This document shows positions 45,850 to 55,688 of a DNA stretch of 64,000 nt, in pieces; position 1 is the stretch's first letter, and each line of letters opens with the position of its first letter. The notes beneath the pieces are model-generated. The model saw nothing but the letters and a program-made list of their open reading frames with translations. It had not been told where the DNA came from and searched no databases. This DNA comes from Epilithonimonas arachidiradicis (GTDB lineage Bacteria; Bacteroidota; Bacteroidia; Flavobacteriales; Weeksellaceae), in NCBI RefSeq assembly GCF_003610695.1, contig NZ_RAQH01000003.1:248001-312000 (forward strand), read 5' to 3'. The position numbers were made by a program, and so were the translations under genes.

Positions 45850-47034
45850 ATGCAGGAGAAATTAATCAATTACACAAAAGAGGCCTTTCGGTCGGCTTTT
45901 GAATCGGAGCCGGAACGAATTTTTCTTGCTCCGGGAAGAATCAATATTATTGGAGAACACGTAGATTACAGCGACGGATTTGTACTTCCGGCTGCCATTG
46001 ATAAACATATTTGTTTTGCCGTAAAAAAAACAGAAGATTCTAAAATCTCTTTTTTTGCCAAAGATTTCAACGATTCTTTCAGTTTTGATGTTAATGAAAA
46101 ACAGTTTCCGGTTTCGCAGACCTGGGTCAATTATTTGTTGGGCGTTTTTAATGTCATTCAGGAGTCGGGAAAAGAAGTCGGAGGTTTGCAGATTGCTTTC
46201 AGCAGCACGATTCCGATGGGTTCAGGTTTGTCATCATCGGCAGCTTTGGAATGTGGGTTTGCTTATATTCTCAACGAAATTTTCGATTTACATTTAAATA
46301 AAAAAGAAATAGCGGTCATTGGTCAGAAATCCGAACATACCTTTGTAGGCGTAAAATGCGGAATTATGGACCAGTTTTCGTCAGTCTTCGGAAAAGAGCA
46401 TAAAGTGATTATGCTCGATTGCAATTCTTTGGAACATCAGTATTTTGAAGCGAATATTGATGGTTACAGCTTAGTTCTTTTCGACAGTTGCGTAAAACAT
46501 ACCCATCTTACTTCCGGTTACAACGACCGAAGAAGAGATGTTGACAACGGCAAAAAAATATTGTGGGAAAAGTTTCCTGAAATACAAAAATTCAGGGATT
46601 TCAGTTTTGAAATGCTTGATGAGGCAAGAACAGAAATGGGTGAGATTTCCTACAAAAGATGTTACTATCTTCTCAAAGAAATCAAAAGGGTGGAAAAAGC
46701 TGCAAAAGCTTTATCAGAAGGTGATGTAGAATATCTTGGTCAGCTTTTGAATGAAACCCATTCCGGACTTTCGACCGAGTTTGAAGTAAGCTGCGACGAA
46801 CTAGATTTTATGGTGGAAGAAACCTTAAAGGAAAATGGCGTTTTAGGAGCCAGAATTATGGGCGGCGGTTTTGGCGGTTGCAGCATTAACCTTATTAAAG
46901 ATGAAAATGTAGATGATGTGATTTCAACAATTACAGATAAATATAAACAAGCTTTTGATATCGGAATGAAAGTTTACAGAGTGAAAATATCGGACGGAAT
47001 TAATGAATACAAAGAAAATGAATTCGTCATTTAA
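45850..47034 (+). CDS. galK: Galactokinase
   Basis: This 394-residue GHMP kinase phosphorylates alpha-D-galactose at C1. It has the galactokinase signature GRINIIGEHVDYSDG, the ATP-binding GSGLSSSAALE motif and the C-terminal ARIMGGGFGGCSINL. Its presence agrees with galactose release by the GH27 and GH97 enzymes. The gene overlaps galT at its 3' end. No complete UDP-galactose epimerase gene lies in the window, so the third Leloir step must be encoded elsewhere. Confidence 0.96.
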   Translation: MQEKLINYTKEAFRSAFESEPERIFLAPGRINIIGEHVDYSDGFVLPAAIDKHICFAVKKTEDSKISFFAKDFNDSFSFDVNEKQFPVSQTWVNYLLGVFNVIQESGKEVGGLQIAFSSTIPMGSGLSSSAALECGFAYILNEIFDLHLNKKEIAVIGQKSEHTFVGVKCGIMDQFSSVFGKEHKVIMLDCNSLEHQYFEANIDGYSLVLFDSCVKHTHLTSGYNDRRRDVDNGKKILWEKFPEIQKFRDFSFEMLDEARTEMGEISYKRCYYLLKEIKRVEKAAKALSEGDVEYLGQLLNETHSGLSTEFEVSCDELDFMVEETLKENGVLGARIMGGGFGGCSINLIKDENVDDVISTITDKYKQAFDIGMKVYRVKISDGINEYKENEFVI

Positions 47035-48064
47035 TCAAAAAAATCACCCCCACAGAAGATATAATCCGCTTTTGGACGAGTGGATTCTGGTGTCGCCTCA
47101 AAGAGCAAACCGCCCTTGGCAAGGACAGACCGAAAAAACTACGCAGGAACAGCTTCCGTCTCACGACCCGGATTGTTATTTATGCTCGGGAAATGTTCGT
47201 GTTAACGGTGAAAAAAATCCTGATTATAAAGGTGTTTATGTTTTTGATAACGATTTCGGTTCATTGATGAAAGACGATGTTGAGTTTTCTGAGGAAGCGT
47301 CGGATTTCTTTTTATTAAAACCCGAAAGAGGGATCAATCGTGTCATTTGCTTTTCAGAAAATCACAGTCTAACACTGCCTGAAATGGAAGTTGATGACAT
47401 CAAAAAAGTCGTTGATGTTTGGCAAAATCAGTACGAAGAATTGGGAAATCTGGATTACATCAATCACGTTCAGATTTTCGAAAATAAAGGTCAGGTGATG
47501 GGTTGCAGCAATCCGCATCCGCACGGACAGATTTGGGCACAATCGTCGGTGCCATCTATTGTTGTAAAAACCCAGGGAAACCTTAAAAAATATTTTGACA
47601 AAAACGGAACTTCACTCTTGGAAGATTATGTGAAAAAAGAGCTGGAAATCAACGAACGAATTGTTCTTGAAAATGAGGATTTTGTCGCATTAGTTCCTTT
47701 CTGGGCAGTCTGGCCTTACGAAACGATGATCGTGAGCAAAAGAAAAATTGAAAATCTGGCTGAGTTCTCCGAAAAAGAAAAATTATCTTTAGCATCAATT
47801 ATAAAAGATTTAACCACGAAATACGATAATCTTTTTGAGATTTCATTTCCATACTCGGCAGGAATCCATCAATCTCCGACCGATGAAAAACCGCATCCTG
47901 AATGGCATTTTCATATGCATTTTTATCCGCCTTTGCTGAGAAGTGCGGAAGTGAAAAAGTTTATGGTTGGCTACGAAATGCTCGCTGAAGCTCAACGTGA
48001 TATTACGCCGGAGCAGAGTGCGGAGATCTTGAAGAATGTTTCAGTGATACATTACAAAAAATAA
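47018..48064 (+). CDS. galT: Galactose-1-phosphate uridylyltransferase
   Basis: This 348-residue cytoplasmic enzyme exchanges UMP between UDP-glucose and galactose 1-phosphate. Motifs include HPHRRYNPLLDEWILVSPQR at the N-terminus, the zinc ligands CYLCSGN, and the catalytic histidine motif SNPHPHGQIWA. ATG 47018 gives the usual N-terminus and overlaps galK by 17 bp, indicating translational coupling; ATG 47003 is a possible alternative. After its stop a weak hairpin (GAAGGT...ACCTTC, 48090-48115) may end transcription. Confidence 0.95.
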   Translation: MNSSFNQKNHPHRRYNPLLDEWILVSPQRANRPWQGQTEKTTQEQLPSHDPDCYLCSGNVRVNGEKNPDYKGVYVFDNDFGSLMKDDVEFSEEASDFFLLKPERGINRVICFSENHSLTLPEMEVDDIKKVVDVWQNQYEELGNLDYINHVQIFENKGQVMGCSNPHPHGQIWAQSSVPSIVVKTQGNLKKYFDKNGTSLLEDYVKKELEINERIVLENEDFVALVPFWAVWPYETMIVSKRKIENLAEFSEKEKLSLASIIKDLTTKYDNLFEISFPYSAGIHQSPTDEKPHPEWHFHMHFYPPLLRSAEVKKFMVGYEMLAEAQRDITPEQSAEILKNVSVIHYKK

Positions 48065-48193
48065 TTTATTTATAATAAGGATAAATTATGAAGGTAAATT
48101 AAATCATTAACCTTCAGTTAAGTGTTGATTTTATATTTGTAATTGATATTCAAAACTTAAGATAATTCAAAGCTAAGGATAATTATATTGAGA

Positions 48194-49255
48194 TTACTTT
48201 TGATATAATTCTTCCCTGATCTCAATTAATATTTTTTCAGCTTTTTCTTTATCTGGTAAATCTGGTAAAGAAGATCTATCAGCTAACAAATTCAATTCTT
48301 CTATTAATTGGTCAGCCAACAAAAGCAAATCATCATAATCCCAATTTCCTGCTTTGATATCCAAAAGCTCATCACGGTTTTTAACACGGATTTCAATCTT
48401 ATTATTTTTGAAAATATTGACAGCCGATTGCAAAAGACGAATAGTATGCATCATATTTTTACTGTCATAATTCTTGCCGTGTTTTTGATTGGTATTGTAT
48501 CGGTCATCATTTCTTTTCTCGACCCAATCCCAATATTCTTTATAGTTTTTGCAATAAATAGAGTAGGCATCCTGATTGAAAAACAAATAAGCTTCTTGCT
48601 TTTCTTCTTTTGGGACAGATGATAAACTGACTTCATTAGAATCTTCATTTTTGTAGATTCCACTGTAATTCTTATCTCCCAAGTCATCATAAAACAAAGC
48701 GAAAACACCTTTTGAATTGGGCATCTTTACCAAACCGCAATTTTCTTGTAAAGAGTTTTTTCCCTTCAACCAATCTTTTGCAGGAATTGAATTTGAATCT
48801 TCCAAAATTACACAAAAATCCAGAATTCCTTTTCGTTCTTTTTCAACAGGATTCACAATCTTTTTATTAAGTCCTCTTGCTTTCTGAATCTGAGTTGACG
48901 CATATCCACCAAAAGTATCTTTACAAAGTTTTGATAGAAAATCTTCCTGACGAAATTGATCCATTATCGGATTTTTGTAAAGAATACAATCTTCCGGCGT
49001 TGTTAATATTTCCAGAATATTTGGATTATTCTTTAATAAAAGTTCAGTGAATCTTCCAATCTCGTAATAGACAATATCATTAGTTGCATTTGAAACTTGT
49101 GGAATATATTCTAAACCAAAGAACAAATCTTTCGGTAAATAGAAAACACCTTTTATATCTGTGTCAGAATTTTCCGTCGCCAATCCGAAAGACTTGCTTC
49201 CGGAAATGGCCTCGAAAAGGATAAGGTTATTTTGTTTTAAAAAATCTATGGTCAT
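48194..49255 (-). CDS. COG3541-type (YcgL-like) nucleotidyltransferase, larger copy
   Basis: This 353-residue protein begins with a DNA-polymerase-beta-type nucleotidyltransferase core: SGSKSFGLATENSDTDIKGV (about 18-36) contains the GS motif and the paired acids. The C-terminal half is helical and lysine-rich. It resembles predicted nucleotidyltransferases of the COG3541 group, whose substrate is unknown. It is the last gene of an operon running rtcB, tRNA-like sequence, nucleotidyltransferase, unknown, nucleotidyltransferase. The context suggests action on RNA ends, possibly nucleotide addition or capping, but that is inference. A single base separates it from the preceding gene's stop. Confidence 0.8.
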   Translation of the reverse strand: MTIDFLKQNNLILFEAISGSKSFGLATENSDTDIKGVFYLPKDLFFGLEYIPQVSNATNDIVYYEIGRFTELLLKNNPNILEILTTPEDCILYKNPIMDQFRQEDFLSKLCKDTFGGYASTQIQKARGLNKKIVNPVEKERKGILDFCVILEDSNSIPAKDWLKGKNSLQENCGLVKMPNSKGVFALFYDDLGDKNYSGIYKNEDSNEVSLSSVPKEEKQEAYLFFNQDAYSIYCKNYKEYWDWVEKRNDDRYNTNQKHGKNYDSKNMMHTIRLLQSAVNIFKNNKIEIRVKNRDELLDIKAGNWDYDDLLLLADQLIEELNLLADRSSLPDLPDKEKAEKILIEIREELYQK

Positions 49256-49256
49256 T

Positions 49257-49736
49257 TTAGTTTTCGGGTATTAATTCTTTGCGTTTTTGTTTGGCAAAAT
49301 CTAACAAAAATCTTTGCAGTTCTGAAAATTTAATTTTCCATTCTGTTTCAACTTCAAAATTAACATTTTCAACTCCTTCAATAAAAAAGTAATATAATCT
49401 CTCATTCCAATTGATGAAAATTTGTTGAGAACCAATATCAGATAAATATAGTCCATAATGAAAACTATAATAATCCTCAGGTAAAGGATTTAAATCTAAA
49501 TACTTCAAAAACTCCCAAATTGTTTCAGGGATATTTTCTAAAATTTCATATTTACTCCCTAACTGAAAGCCAGAATAATATAAATATGCTTTTCCTGAAT
49601 TCTCAATTAATAAATCGCAATTAAAAAGATACTTTGTAAATCCATCACCAAAAGAATAAGCAAAAATATAATCTTGCTTCATTCTCAATTGGTTATTCAC
49701 ATTGGTTCTGTATTGTGGGGTTGAATTAGTATCCAT
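49257..49736 (-). CDS. Unknown 159-residue protein between two nucleotidyltransferases
   Basis: I do not recognise this family. The protein has 159 residues, is acidic and aromatic-rich, with no signal peptide or membrane segment. Visible words include YSFGDGFTKYLFNCDLL, YLYYSGFQLGSKYEIL and LYYFFIEGVENVNFEVE. The pattern of alternating beta strands is reminiscent of small immunity or SMI1/KNR4-like folds, but I cannot support that. It lies 14 bp after the first nucleotidyltransferase and 1 bp before the second, so it is almost certainly made with them. An upstream start at the codon for M19 (MKQDYIF) is an alternative. Confidence 0.65.
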   Translation of the reverse strand: MDTNSTPQYRTNVNNQLRMKQDYIFAYSFGDGFTKYLFNCDLLIENSGKAYLYYSGFQLGSKYEILENIPETIWEFLKYLDLNPLPEDYYSFHYGLYLSDIGSQQIFINWNERLYYFFIEGVENVNFEVETEWKIKFSELQRFLLDFAKQKRKELIPEN

Positions 49737-49750
49737 TTTTAATACAAATT

Positions 49751-50500
49751 TTATTTTTCTAATAATTCTACAAATATTCTTTCAGCTTCTGATTTATCAA
49801 GATTTCCTGCGCTCAAAGTTTTCGCTTTTTCTGAAAGTTTTTCTATTTCTGATTTAAGATATTTGAAAAGTTCCCAATCTTGAGCGTGGAAATACTTTTC
49901 TCCGTTTCCAGATTTTATATTCAGTAAAAATTGAACTTTATCGAATATATTTTCTGGTAACAAATCTAACATTTCGTGAAATATTACCGGCGGAAAAGTT
50001 CCTTTCTCAACAACCCATTTTGAGGCTAAAGTTGTCCTTAGACAATAGAAATAATCTTTAAGCTTCACTTTATCTTTATTACACGATTCCAAATATTTTT
50101 TACTTATTGATAAATAATGGAAAACTACTGAAACAGGAGAAAAAGCTTCTTTTGCTAAAGGTATCATCTTTTCCAGGAATGTATCATTTTTTATATAAAA
50201 TATGTGTGAAAACAGATGCTCCAAAAGCGGAACGTTCGATTTGTTCAATAAATGAAAAGTCTTCTTCAAGTCCCAGCCAGAACCATCCAAATCCTCTTCG
50301 GTCATAAATTCTATTGTATCGCGCTTTTCCCAAGGCGAAAGATACCAATCTATAGGATGTTTGTATATGAAACGTATATCGTAATCGCTATCGGGAGAGG
50401 CAAATCCCCAAGAACGACTTCCTGATTCTATCGCAAAAAGTATCTCTATATTTTTCTCTTTTTCAAGAGTTTTTAATTTATCTATTATTTTTGTTTTCAT
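49751..50500 (-). CDS. COG3541-type (YcgL-like) nucleotidyltransferase, smaller copy
   Basis: This 249-residue predicted nucleotidyltransferase has the core motif ESGSRSWGFASPDSDYDIRF (about 25-44): GS signature plus DxD acids. WYLSPWEKRDTIEF and GSGWDLKKTFHLLNKSN, which I associate with the COG3541 group, follow. It starts 18 bp downstream of the tRNA-like sequence and 77 bp after rtcB. The two nucleotidyltransferases of this operon are clearly different in length and sequence, so they probably have distinct partners or steps. Confidence 0.82.
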   Translation of the reverse strand: MKTKIIDKLKTLEKEKNIEILFAIESGSRSWGFASPDSDYDIRFIYKHPIDWYLSPWEKRDTIEFMTEEDLDGSGWDLKKTFHLLNKSNVPLLEHLFSHIFYIKNDTFLEKMIPLAKEAFSPVSVVFHYLSISKKYLESCNKDKVKLKDYFYCLRTTLASKWVVEKGTFPPVIFHEMLDLLPENIFDKVQFLLNIKSGNGEKYFHAQDWELFKYLKSEIEKLSEKAKTLSAGNLDKSEAERIFVELLEK

Positions 50501-50518
50501 TGTTTTTAAATTTCTAAG

Positions 50519-50571
50519 TGAGCGTGAAAGGACTCGAACCTATGACCGTCTGCTTAGAAGGCAGATGCTCA
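50519..50571 (-). ncRNA. D-arm-less tRNA-Arg(UCU)-like sequence between rtcB and a nucleotidyltransferase
   Basis: On the minus strand, 7 bp after the rtcB stop, lies a 53-nt sequence with a complete anticodon arm: stem TCTGC/GCAGA, loop CTTCTAA, anticodon UCU. A variable loop and a T arm with the canonical GGTTCGAGTCC core follow (one U-U mismatch in the stem). The 3' acceptor strand CACGCTC and discriminator A are present. The normal 5' acceptor strand and D arm are absent. The 5' end TGAGC, which would be the D-stem remnant, can pair with the 3' GCTCA to give a 5-bp closing stem. The result would be a compact tRNA-like fold without a D arm. No CCA is encoded. It may be a functional tRNA mimic or the scar of a deletion or integration. 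Confidence 0.72.
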
Positions 50572-50577
50572 TAAGGT

Positions 50578-52038
<1,461 letters not shown>

Positions 52039-52215
52039 TTAATTATTTTTGATGAAATTTAATCTGAACCACAAAAGCCACAAAAATTTTCAGGTTTAAT
52101 CTTTGAAATTCACAGAAGCAAAAGTTTTAAAACTAATGTGATCTTAAATATTAATAATGCTAAACTTGATTTGTTTAATTCTTAATGACTTTTATGGTCT
52201 TAAAAAACTTTATAT

Positions 52216-52551
52216 ATGTTAATAGAACAACTGAAAAACTCTCCGGAAACCATTGATTTCAAAAGTGTCATTGCATTTATCGATGAGAATTATGATTTTA
52301 CGCCAACGAAATTCGCGAATGGAAATACGGTTAACGAAGCCAATCAAAACAATGGTTCGTGCAAACTTTTCAGTTTTGCTCAATTGCATCAACTTTCAAA
52401 AGAAGAAACTTTGTCTTTGTTCGGAGATTTCTACAGAACAGATGTTTTGAAAAACCCACAAGGAACCGATCATCAGAATATCAGAAATTTTATCAAGTTT
52501 GGTTGGGACGGGATTTCGTTTGAAGGCGAAGCTTTAAGGAAAAAAGATTAG
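52216..52551 (+). CDS. HopJ type III effector-family protein
   Basis: This 111-residue protein matches the HopJ family seen widely in bacteria that lack type III secretion. It has the motifs YDFTPTKFANGNTVNEANQN (short form YDFTPTKFANG) and GSCKLFSFAQLH, and the ending HQNIRNFIKFGWDGISFEG. No signal peptide is visible and the function in Bacteroidota is unknown. It is divergent from rtcB and 85 bp upstream of the WYL regulator. Confidence 0.85.
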   Translation: MLIEQLKNSPETIDFKSVIAFIDENYDFTPTKFANGNTVNEANQNNGSCKLFSFAQLHQLSKEETLSLFGDFYRTDVLKNPQGTDHQNIRNFIKFGWDGISFEGEALRKKD

Positions 52552-52636
52552 GATTTATTGGAGTTTAGAAAATTGTCAAATTTTACGGCAATTCAAATTC
52601 ATTTATAATTCATAATTAATCATTTATAATTATTCT

Positions 52637-53644
52637 ATGTCTTCCAACAAAAATGCATTAATCCGCTACAAAACCTTAGACAAATGTCTGAAGAATAAGT
52701 ACAAAAAATATACTTTAGAAGATCTGAAGGACGAATGTTCCGAAGCTTTGTTTGAGTTTGAGGGCAAAGAATCTTTTGTCAGCAAACGAACTATTCAATT
52801 GGATTTGCAGAATATGCGGAGTGAGAAATTCGGTTATGAAGCGCCAATTGAAGTTTATGAAAAAAGATATTACCGATACAGCGATCCGGATTACAGTATT
52901 CATAATATTTCAGTTAATGAAAGTGATTTGAAAGCAATGAATAATGCCGTTCAGATTCTGAAACAATTTAAGGATTTTTCGATGTTTAAGGATATGAATG
53001 GAGTGATTCAAAAGCTTGAAGATTCGATTCATTCAACCAATCAAAAATCAATCATTCATCTTGACAAAAATGAACAACTAAAAGGACTGGAATATATCGA
53101 TATTTTGTACGAGAGTATTCTAAATAAAAAAGTCCTGAAGATTCTTTACAAAAGCTTCAAGGCGCGCGAGTCCAATTATTTTACAGTACATCCTCAGCTA
53201 CTGAAAGAATATAACAACCGTTGGTTTCTTATTTGCTGGTGCAAAAATAGCATCATGAACCTTGCACTGGACAGAATAGAAGAGATTGATGTGGATGAAA
53301 AAACCGAATATATTGACAAGGATTTCAATGCAGACCGGTATTTTGGAGAAGTGATCGGTGCAACCGTTTCCGAAACGCAGCGCCCGCAGAATGTGATTTT
53401 CTTTATCGCCAGAAAGCATGCACCTTATGTCAAGACTAAACCTTTTCATCATTCTCAGGAGATTGTTAAAGAAGAAGAATCCGGAACGACTTTCAAAATT
53501 TGTGTTCAGCTGAACTTTGAGTTGGAGAGAATGATTCTGGGAATGGGGGAATTTATCAAAGTTTTAGGACCTCGAAAACTGAAGCAAAGAATCTATAAAA
53601 GTTTAAAAGAAGCTGTTCAGAATTATGTTCCTGATGAAAATTAA
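52637..53644 (+). CDS. WYL-domain transcriptional regulator
   Basis: The 335-residue protein has an N-terminal helix-turn-helix region (about 5-65: SKRTIQLDLQNMRSE). A WYL domain follows (about 140-240: ILYKSFKARESNYFTVHPQLLKEYNNRWFLICW in part), and then a WCX-type C-terminal extension (about 250-335). WYL proteins bind nucleic acids or nucleotides as ligands and often control defence or stress genes. Its closeness to the divergent rtcB operon makes it a candidate regulator of RNA repair, but HopJ lies between and there is no direct evidence. Confidence 0.87.
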   Translation: MSSNKNALIRYKTLDKCLKNKYKKYTLEDLKDECSEALFEFEGKESFVSKRTIQLDLQNMRSEKFGYEAPIEVYEKRYYRYSDPDYSIHNISVNESDLKAMNNAVQILKQFKDFSMFKDMNGVIQKLEDSIHSTNQKSIIHLDKNEQLKGLEYIDILYESILNKKVLKILYKSFKARESNYFTVHPQLLKEYNNRWFLICWCKNSIMNLALDRIEEIDVDEKTEYIDKDFNADRYFGEVIGATVSETQRPQNVIFFIARKHAPYVKTKPFHHSQEIVKEEESGTTFKICVQLNFELERMILGMGEFIKVLGPRKLKQRIYKSLKEAVQNYVPDEN

Positions 53645-53685
53645 TAATGGCTTACTTCTTGTAACAATCTTAAAAATTTAAAATT

Positions 53686-53808
53686 ATGAAATCAAGATTG
53701 TTAAGAATGGCTTTGACTTGGGTTGCGCCAATTGTTATTGGATACATCGTGAAAAAAATTGAGGAACGCTTTAACAAGCCAACTCCAAAAGCTATCAAAG
53801 CATCATAA
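53686..53808 (+). CDS. Small 40-residue protein with one hydrophobic segment
   Basis: ATG 53686 opens a 40-residue frame: basic start MKSRLLRMALTW, hydrophobic APIVIGYIV, then a charged tail KKIEERFNK. It is followed within 3 bp by a strong terminator, which supports a real short gene. Similar short peptides occur in Chryseobacterium to my recollection. Function unknown; probably membrane-associated. Confidence 0.65.
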   Translation: MKSRLLRMALTWVAPIVIGYIVKKIEERFNKPTPKAIKAS

Positions 53809-53811
53809 ACC

Positions 53812-53836
53812 ACCGCTGAATTTCAGCGGTTTTTTA
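53812..53836 (+). terminator. Terminator after the small membrane peptide
   Basis: A perfect 8-bp GC-rich stem ACCGCTGA/TCAGCGGT with a 3-nt loop and a T run. Confidence 0.92.
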
Positions 53837-53936
53837 TTTTGAAAAATAACAGCAAATTCAAACATAAAACCATTTTTAACTGATAGAAATACCATTTTGG
53901 CTCAAGTTTTGAATTTTTCTCAGAAATAAATAAATT

Positions 53937-54101
53937 ATGAAAAGATATCTTAATATTCTTCCATTATTCTTAATCTTAGGAATTCTGACAAGTTGTGAAG
54001 CAATAGAAACTATTTTCAAAGCCGGAATGTGGTGGGGAATTATCCTCGTAGTTGGCGTTATCGGCTTAGTTATGTGGTTGTTATCGAGGGGTAAAAACTA
54101 A
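53937..54101 (+). CDS. Small 54-residue lipoprotein with one transmembrane segment
   Basis: ATG 53937 opens a 54-residue frame. MKRYLNILPLFLILGILTSC is a lipoprotein signal with lipobox cysteine C20. After EAIETIFKAG comes a transmembrane helix WWGIILVVGVIGLVMWLL and a short basic end. A terminator follows immediately. Function unknown. Automatic pipelines may give such peptides a phosphatidate cytidylyltransferase name, which the sequence does not support. Confidence 0.7.
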   Translation: MKRYLNILPLFLILGILTSCEAIETIFKAGMWWGIILVVGVIGLVMWLLSRGKN

Positions 54102-54128
54102 AAAGCGGGAACATTCCCGCTTTAATTT
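54102..54128. terminator. Bidirectional terminator between the small lipoprotein and rhodanese genes
   Basis: A perfect 10-bp stem AAAGCGGGAA/TTCCCGCTTT with a 2-nt loop, and T-rich flanks on both strands. It separates two convergent genes. Confidence 0.9.
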
Positions 54129-54140
54129 TTATAATTAAAC

Positions 54141-54428
54141 CTAAAGATTATCTAGAGTTTCCTTTAGATCGTTGTATCCGCCACCGTTGTAGACATCGGT
54201 CATTCCTTCAGACTTGAAGTATTCCGTAGCTTTTCCTGATCTGTTTCCCGATCTGCAGAAAAAAATTTTGGTTCCACTTAGATTGAGAACTTCCTGTTTT
54301 CTTTCTTCCAATTCTCCCAATGGTATATTTTGAGCTTCCTCTATGTGTCCGTCCACTTCCAATTCCATAGGTTCACGAACATCAATTAAATGATAGTTTC
54401 CTGCTCTTAATACGTCTTCTATTGCCAT
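54141..54428 (-). CDS. Rhodanese-like sulfurtransferase domain protein
   Basis: This 95-residue single rhodanese domain has the typical LIDVREPMELEVDGHIEEA opening and the active-site loop FFCRSGNRSGKA with its catalytic cysteine. It ends VYNGGGYNDLKETL. No signal peptide, so cytoplasmic. It probably carries or transfers sulfane sulfur; the partner is not apparent. The gene is divergent from queG with a 113-bp gap. Confidence 0.92.
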   Translation of the reverse strand: MAIEDVLRAGNYHLIDVREPMELEVDGHIEEAQNIPLGELEERKQEVLNLSGTKIFFCRSGNRSGKATEYFKSEGMTDVYNGGGYNDLKETLDNL

Positions 54429-54541
54429 AATTTCTAAATTTTACTGTTTGATGCTAACAAAACTACAATTTAAATTTTTAAAAAATTGAATATACTCCGA
54501 TAAAAAATATCAATTTTTAAAATATTAATTTTGCAGTTCCA

Positions 54542-55468
54542 ATGAGTAGTAAAGAGAAATACAGCAATCTGATAAAATCCAAAGCTTTGGCTTTCGGGTT
54601 TCAGTCTTGTGGTATTTCCAAAGCTGATTTTCTGGAAGAAGAAGCGCCGCATCTGGAACAATGGCTGAGGAACAATTTCCATGGCGAAATGAAGTATATG
54701 GAGAATTATTTCGACAAACGTCTCGATCCGAGATTGTTGGTAGAAGGTTCCAAATCTGTGATTTCTCTGAGTTACAATTATTTTCCTGGAGAGGTTCAGA
54801 CCAATCAGGATTATAAACTGGCAAAATATGCTTACGGTGAAGATTATCACGAGGTTATTAAAGAAAAACTAAGAAAACTGGTTGCTGAACTTCAGCAAGA
54901 AATAGGGGAGTTCTCTTTTCGTATTTTTGTAGATTCTGCGCCGGTTTTGGAAAAAGCCTGGGCAAAGAAATCCGGAATTGGCTGGGTTGGTAAAAACTCG
55001 AATCTTATTACAAAAAAAAATGGGTCTTTTTATTTTTTAGCGGAGATTATTTGTGATTTAGATTTAATCGAGGATTATCCTGTGACAGATCATTGCGGAA
55101 GTTGTACAAAGTGTATCGACGCTTGTCCAACTCAAGCAATTATTTCCGATAAAATCATTGACGGAAGCAAATGTATTTCTTACGCCACAATTGAACTGAA
55201 AGATCAAATTCCGGATTTTTTCAGAAATAAAATGGAAGACTGGGTGTTTGGTTGCGATATTTGCCAGGATGTTTGTCCGTGGAATAGATTTTCTGCTCCT
55301 ACATTAGAGGAGAAATTCAAACCGAATTCTGAGATCAAAAACTTTACAAAACAAGAGTGGAAAGACATCACCCAAGAAGTTTTCTCTTCGGTTTTCAGAA
55401 AGTCGGCGGTTAAACGGACCAAGTTTGCTGGTCTCAAACGTAATCTTGATTTCTTATCAGAAGAATAA
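54542..55468 (+). CDS. queG: Epoxyqueuosine reductase
   Basis: This 308-residue cobalamin- and iron-sulfur-dependent enzyme makes the last step of queuosine synthesis on tRNA. Motifs are the N-terminal [13 protein letters not shown], the ferredoxin-type clusters [13 protein letters not shown] and [11 protein letters not shown], and [13 protein letters not shown]. The length is on the short side but normal for Bacteroidota. It appears to be monocistronic. Confidence 0.95.
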   Translation: MSSKEKYSNLIKSKALAFGFQSCGISKADFLEEEAPHLEQWLRNNFHGEMKYMENYFDKRLDPRLLVEGSKSVISLSYNYFPGEVQTNQDYKLAKYAYGEDYHEVIKEKLRKLVAELQQEIGEFSFRIFVDSAPVLEKAWAKKSGIGWVGKNSNLITKKNGSFYFLAEIICDLDLIEDYPVTDHCGSCTKCIDACPTQAIISDKIIDGSKCISYATIELKDQIPDFFRNKMEDWVFGCDICQDVCPWNRFSAPTLEEKFKPNSEIKNFTKQEWKDITQEVFSSVFRKSAVKRTKFAGLKRNLDFLSEE

Positions 55469-55470
55469 AA

Positions 55471-55551
55471 TTATCGCTTTTTCTGAGATCTTTTTGGGGC
55501 AACTTTAACTCTGATTTTTAATCTTTTGTTGGATTGGCGTTTTTTCGGCAT
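55471..55551 (-). CDS. Possible 26-residue highly basic peptide
   Basis: A minus-strand ATG at 55549-55551 opens a 26-codon frame whose product is about half lysine and arginine (MPKKRQSNKRLKIRV... ending SQKKR). It resembles small ribosome-associated peptides in composition, but I do not recognise a family. It converges with queG with only 2 bp between the two stops. The strong basic bias over the entire frame is the main support. Confidence 0.45.
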   Translation of the reverse strand: MPKKRQSNKRLKIRVKVAPKRSQKKR

Positions 55552-55688
55552 ATTTTGGTGTTATTTTGTTATTAAATTTCAATAAAAATTTCAATAAAAC
55601 CAAGATTTATTAAAAAAAATTAACATTTTGATTTTGTATCATAAATTTTACTAACTTTATAGTTGGACGCTCTGGCAAAAACCATAGA

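Noticed and set aside
48121-48139. AGTGT-N7-ATATT with an overlapping TATATTTG, resembling the proposed operator and promoter
   Set aside because: One half-site is off by a base, the box overlaps the motif rather than following at 17 bp, and no gene lies downstream on that strand. Probably chance.
50519-50571. A complete tRNA gene
   Set aside because: The D arm and 5' acceptor strand are missing, and the base immediately upstream belongs to the rtcB 3' end, so it cannot be a normal tRNA.
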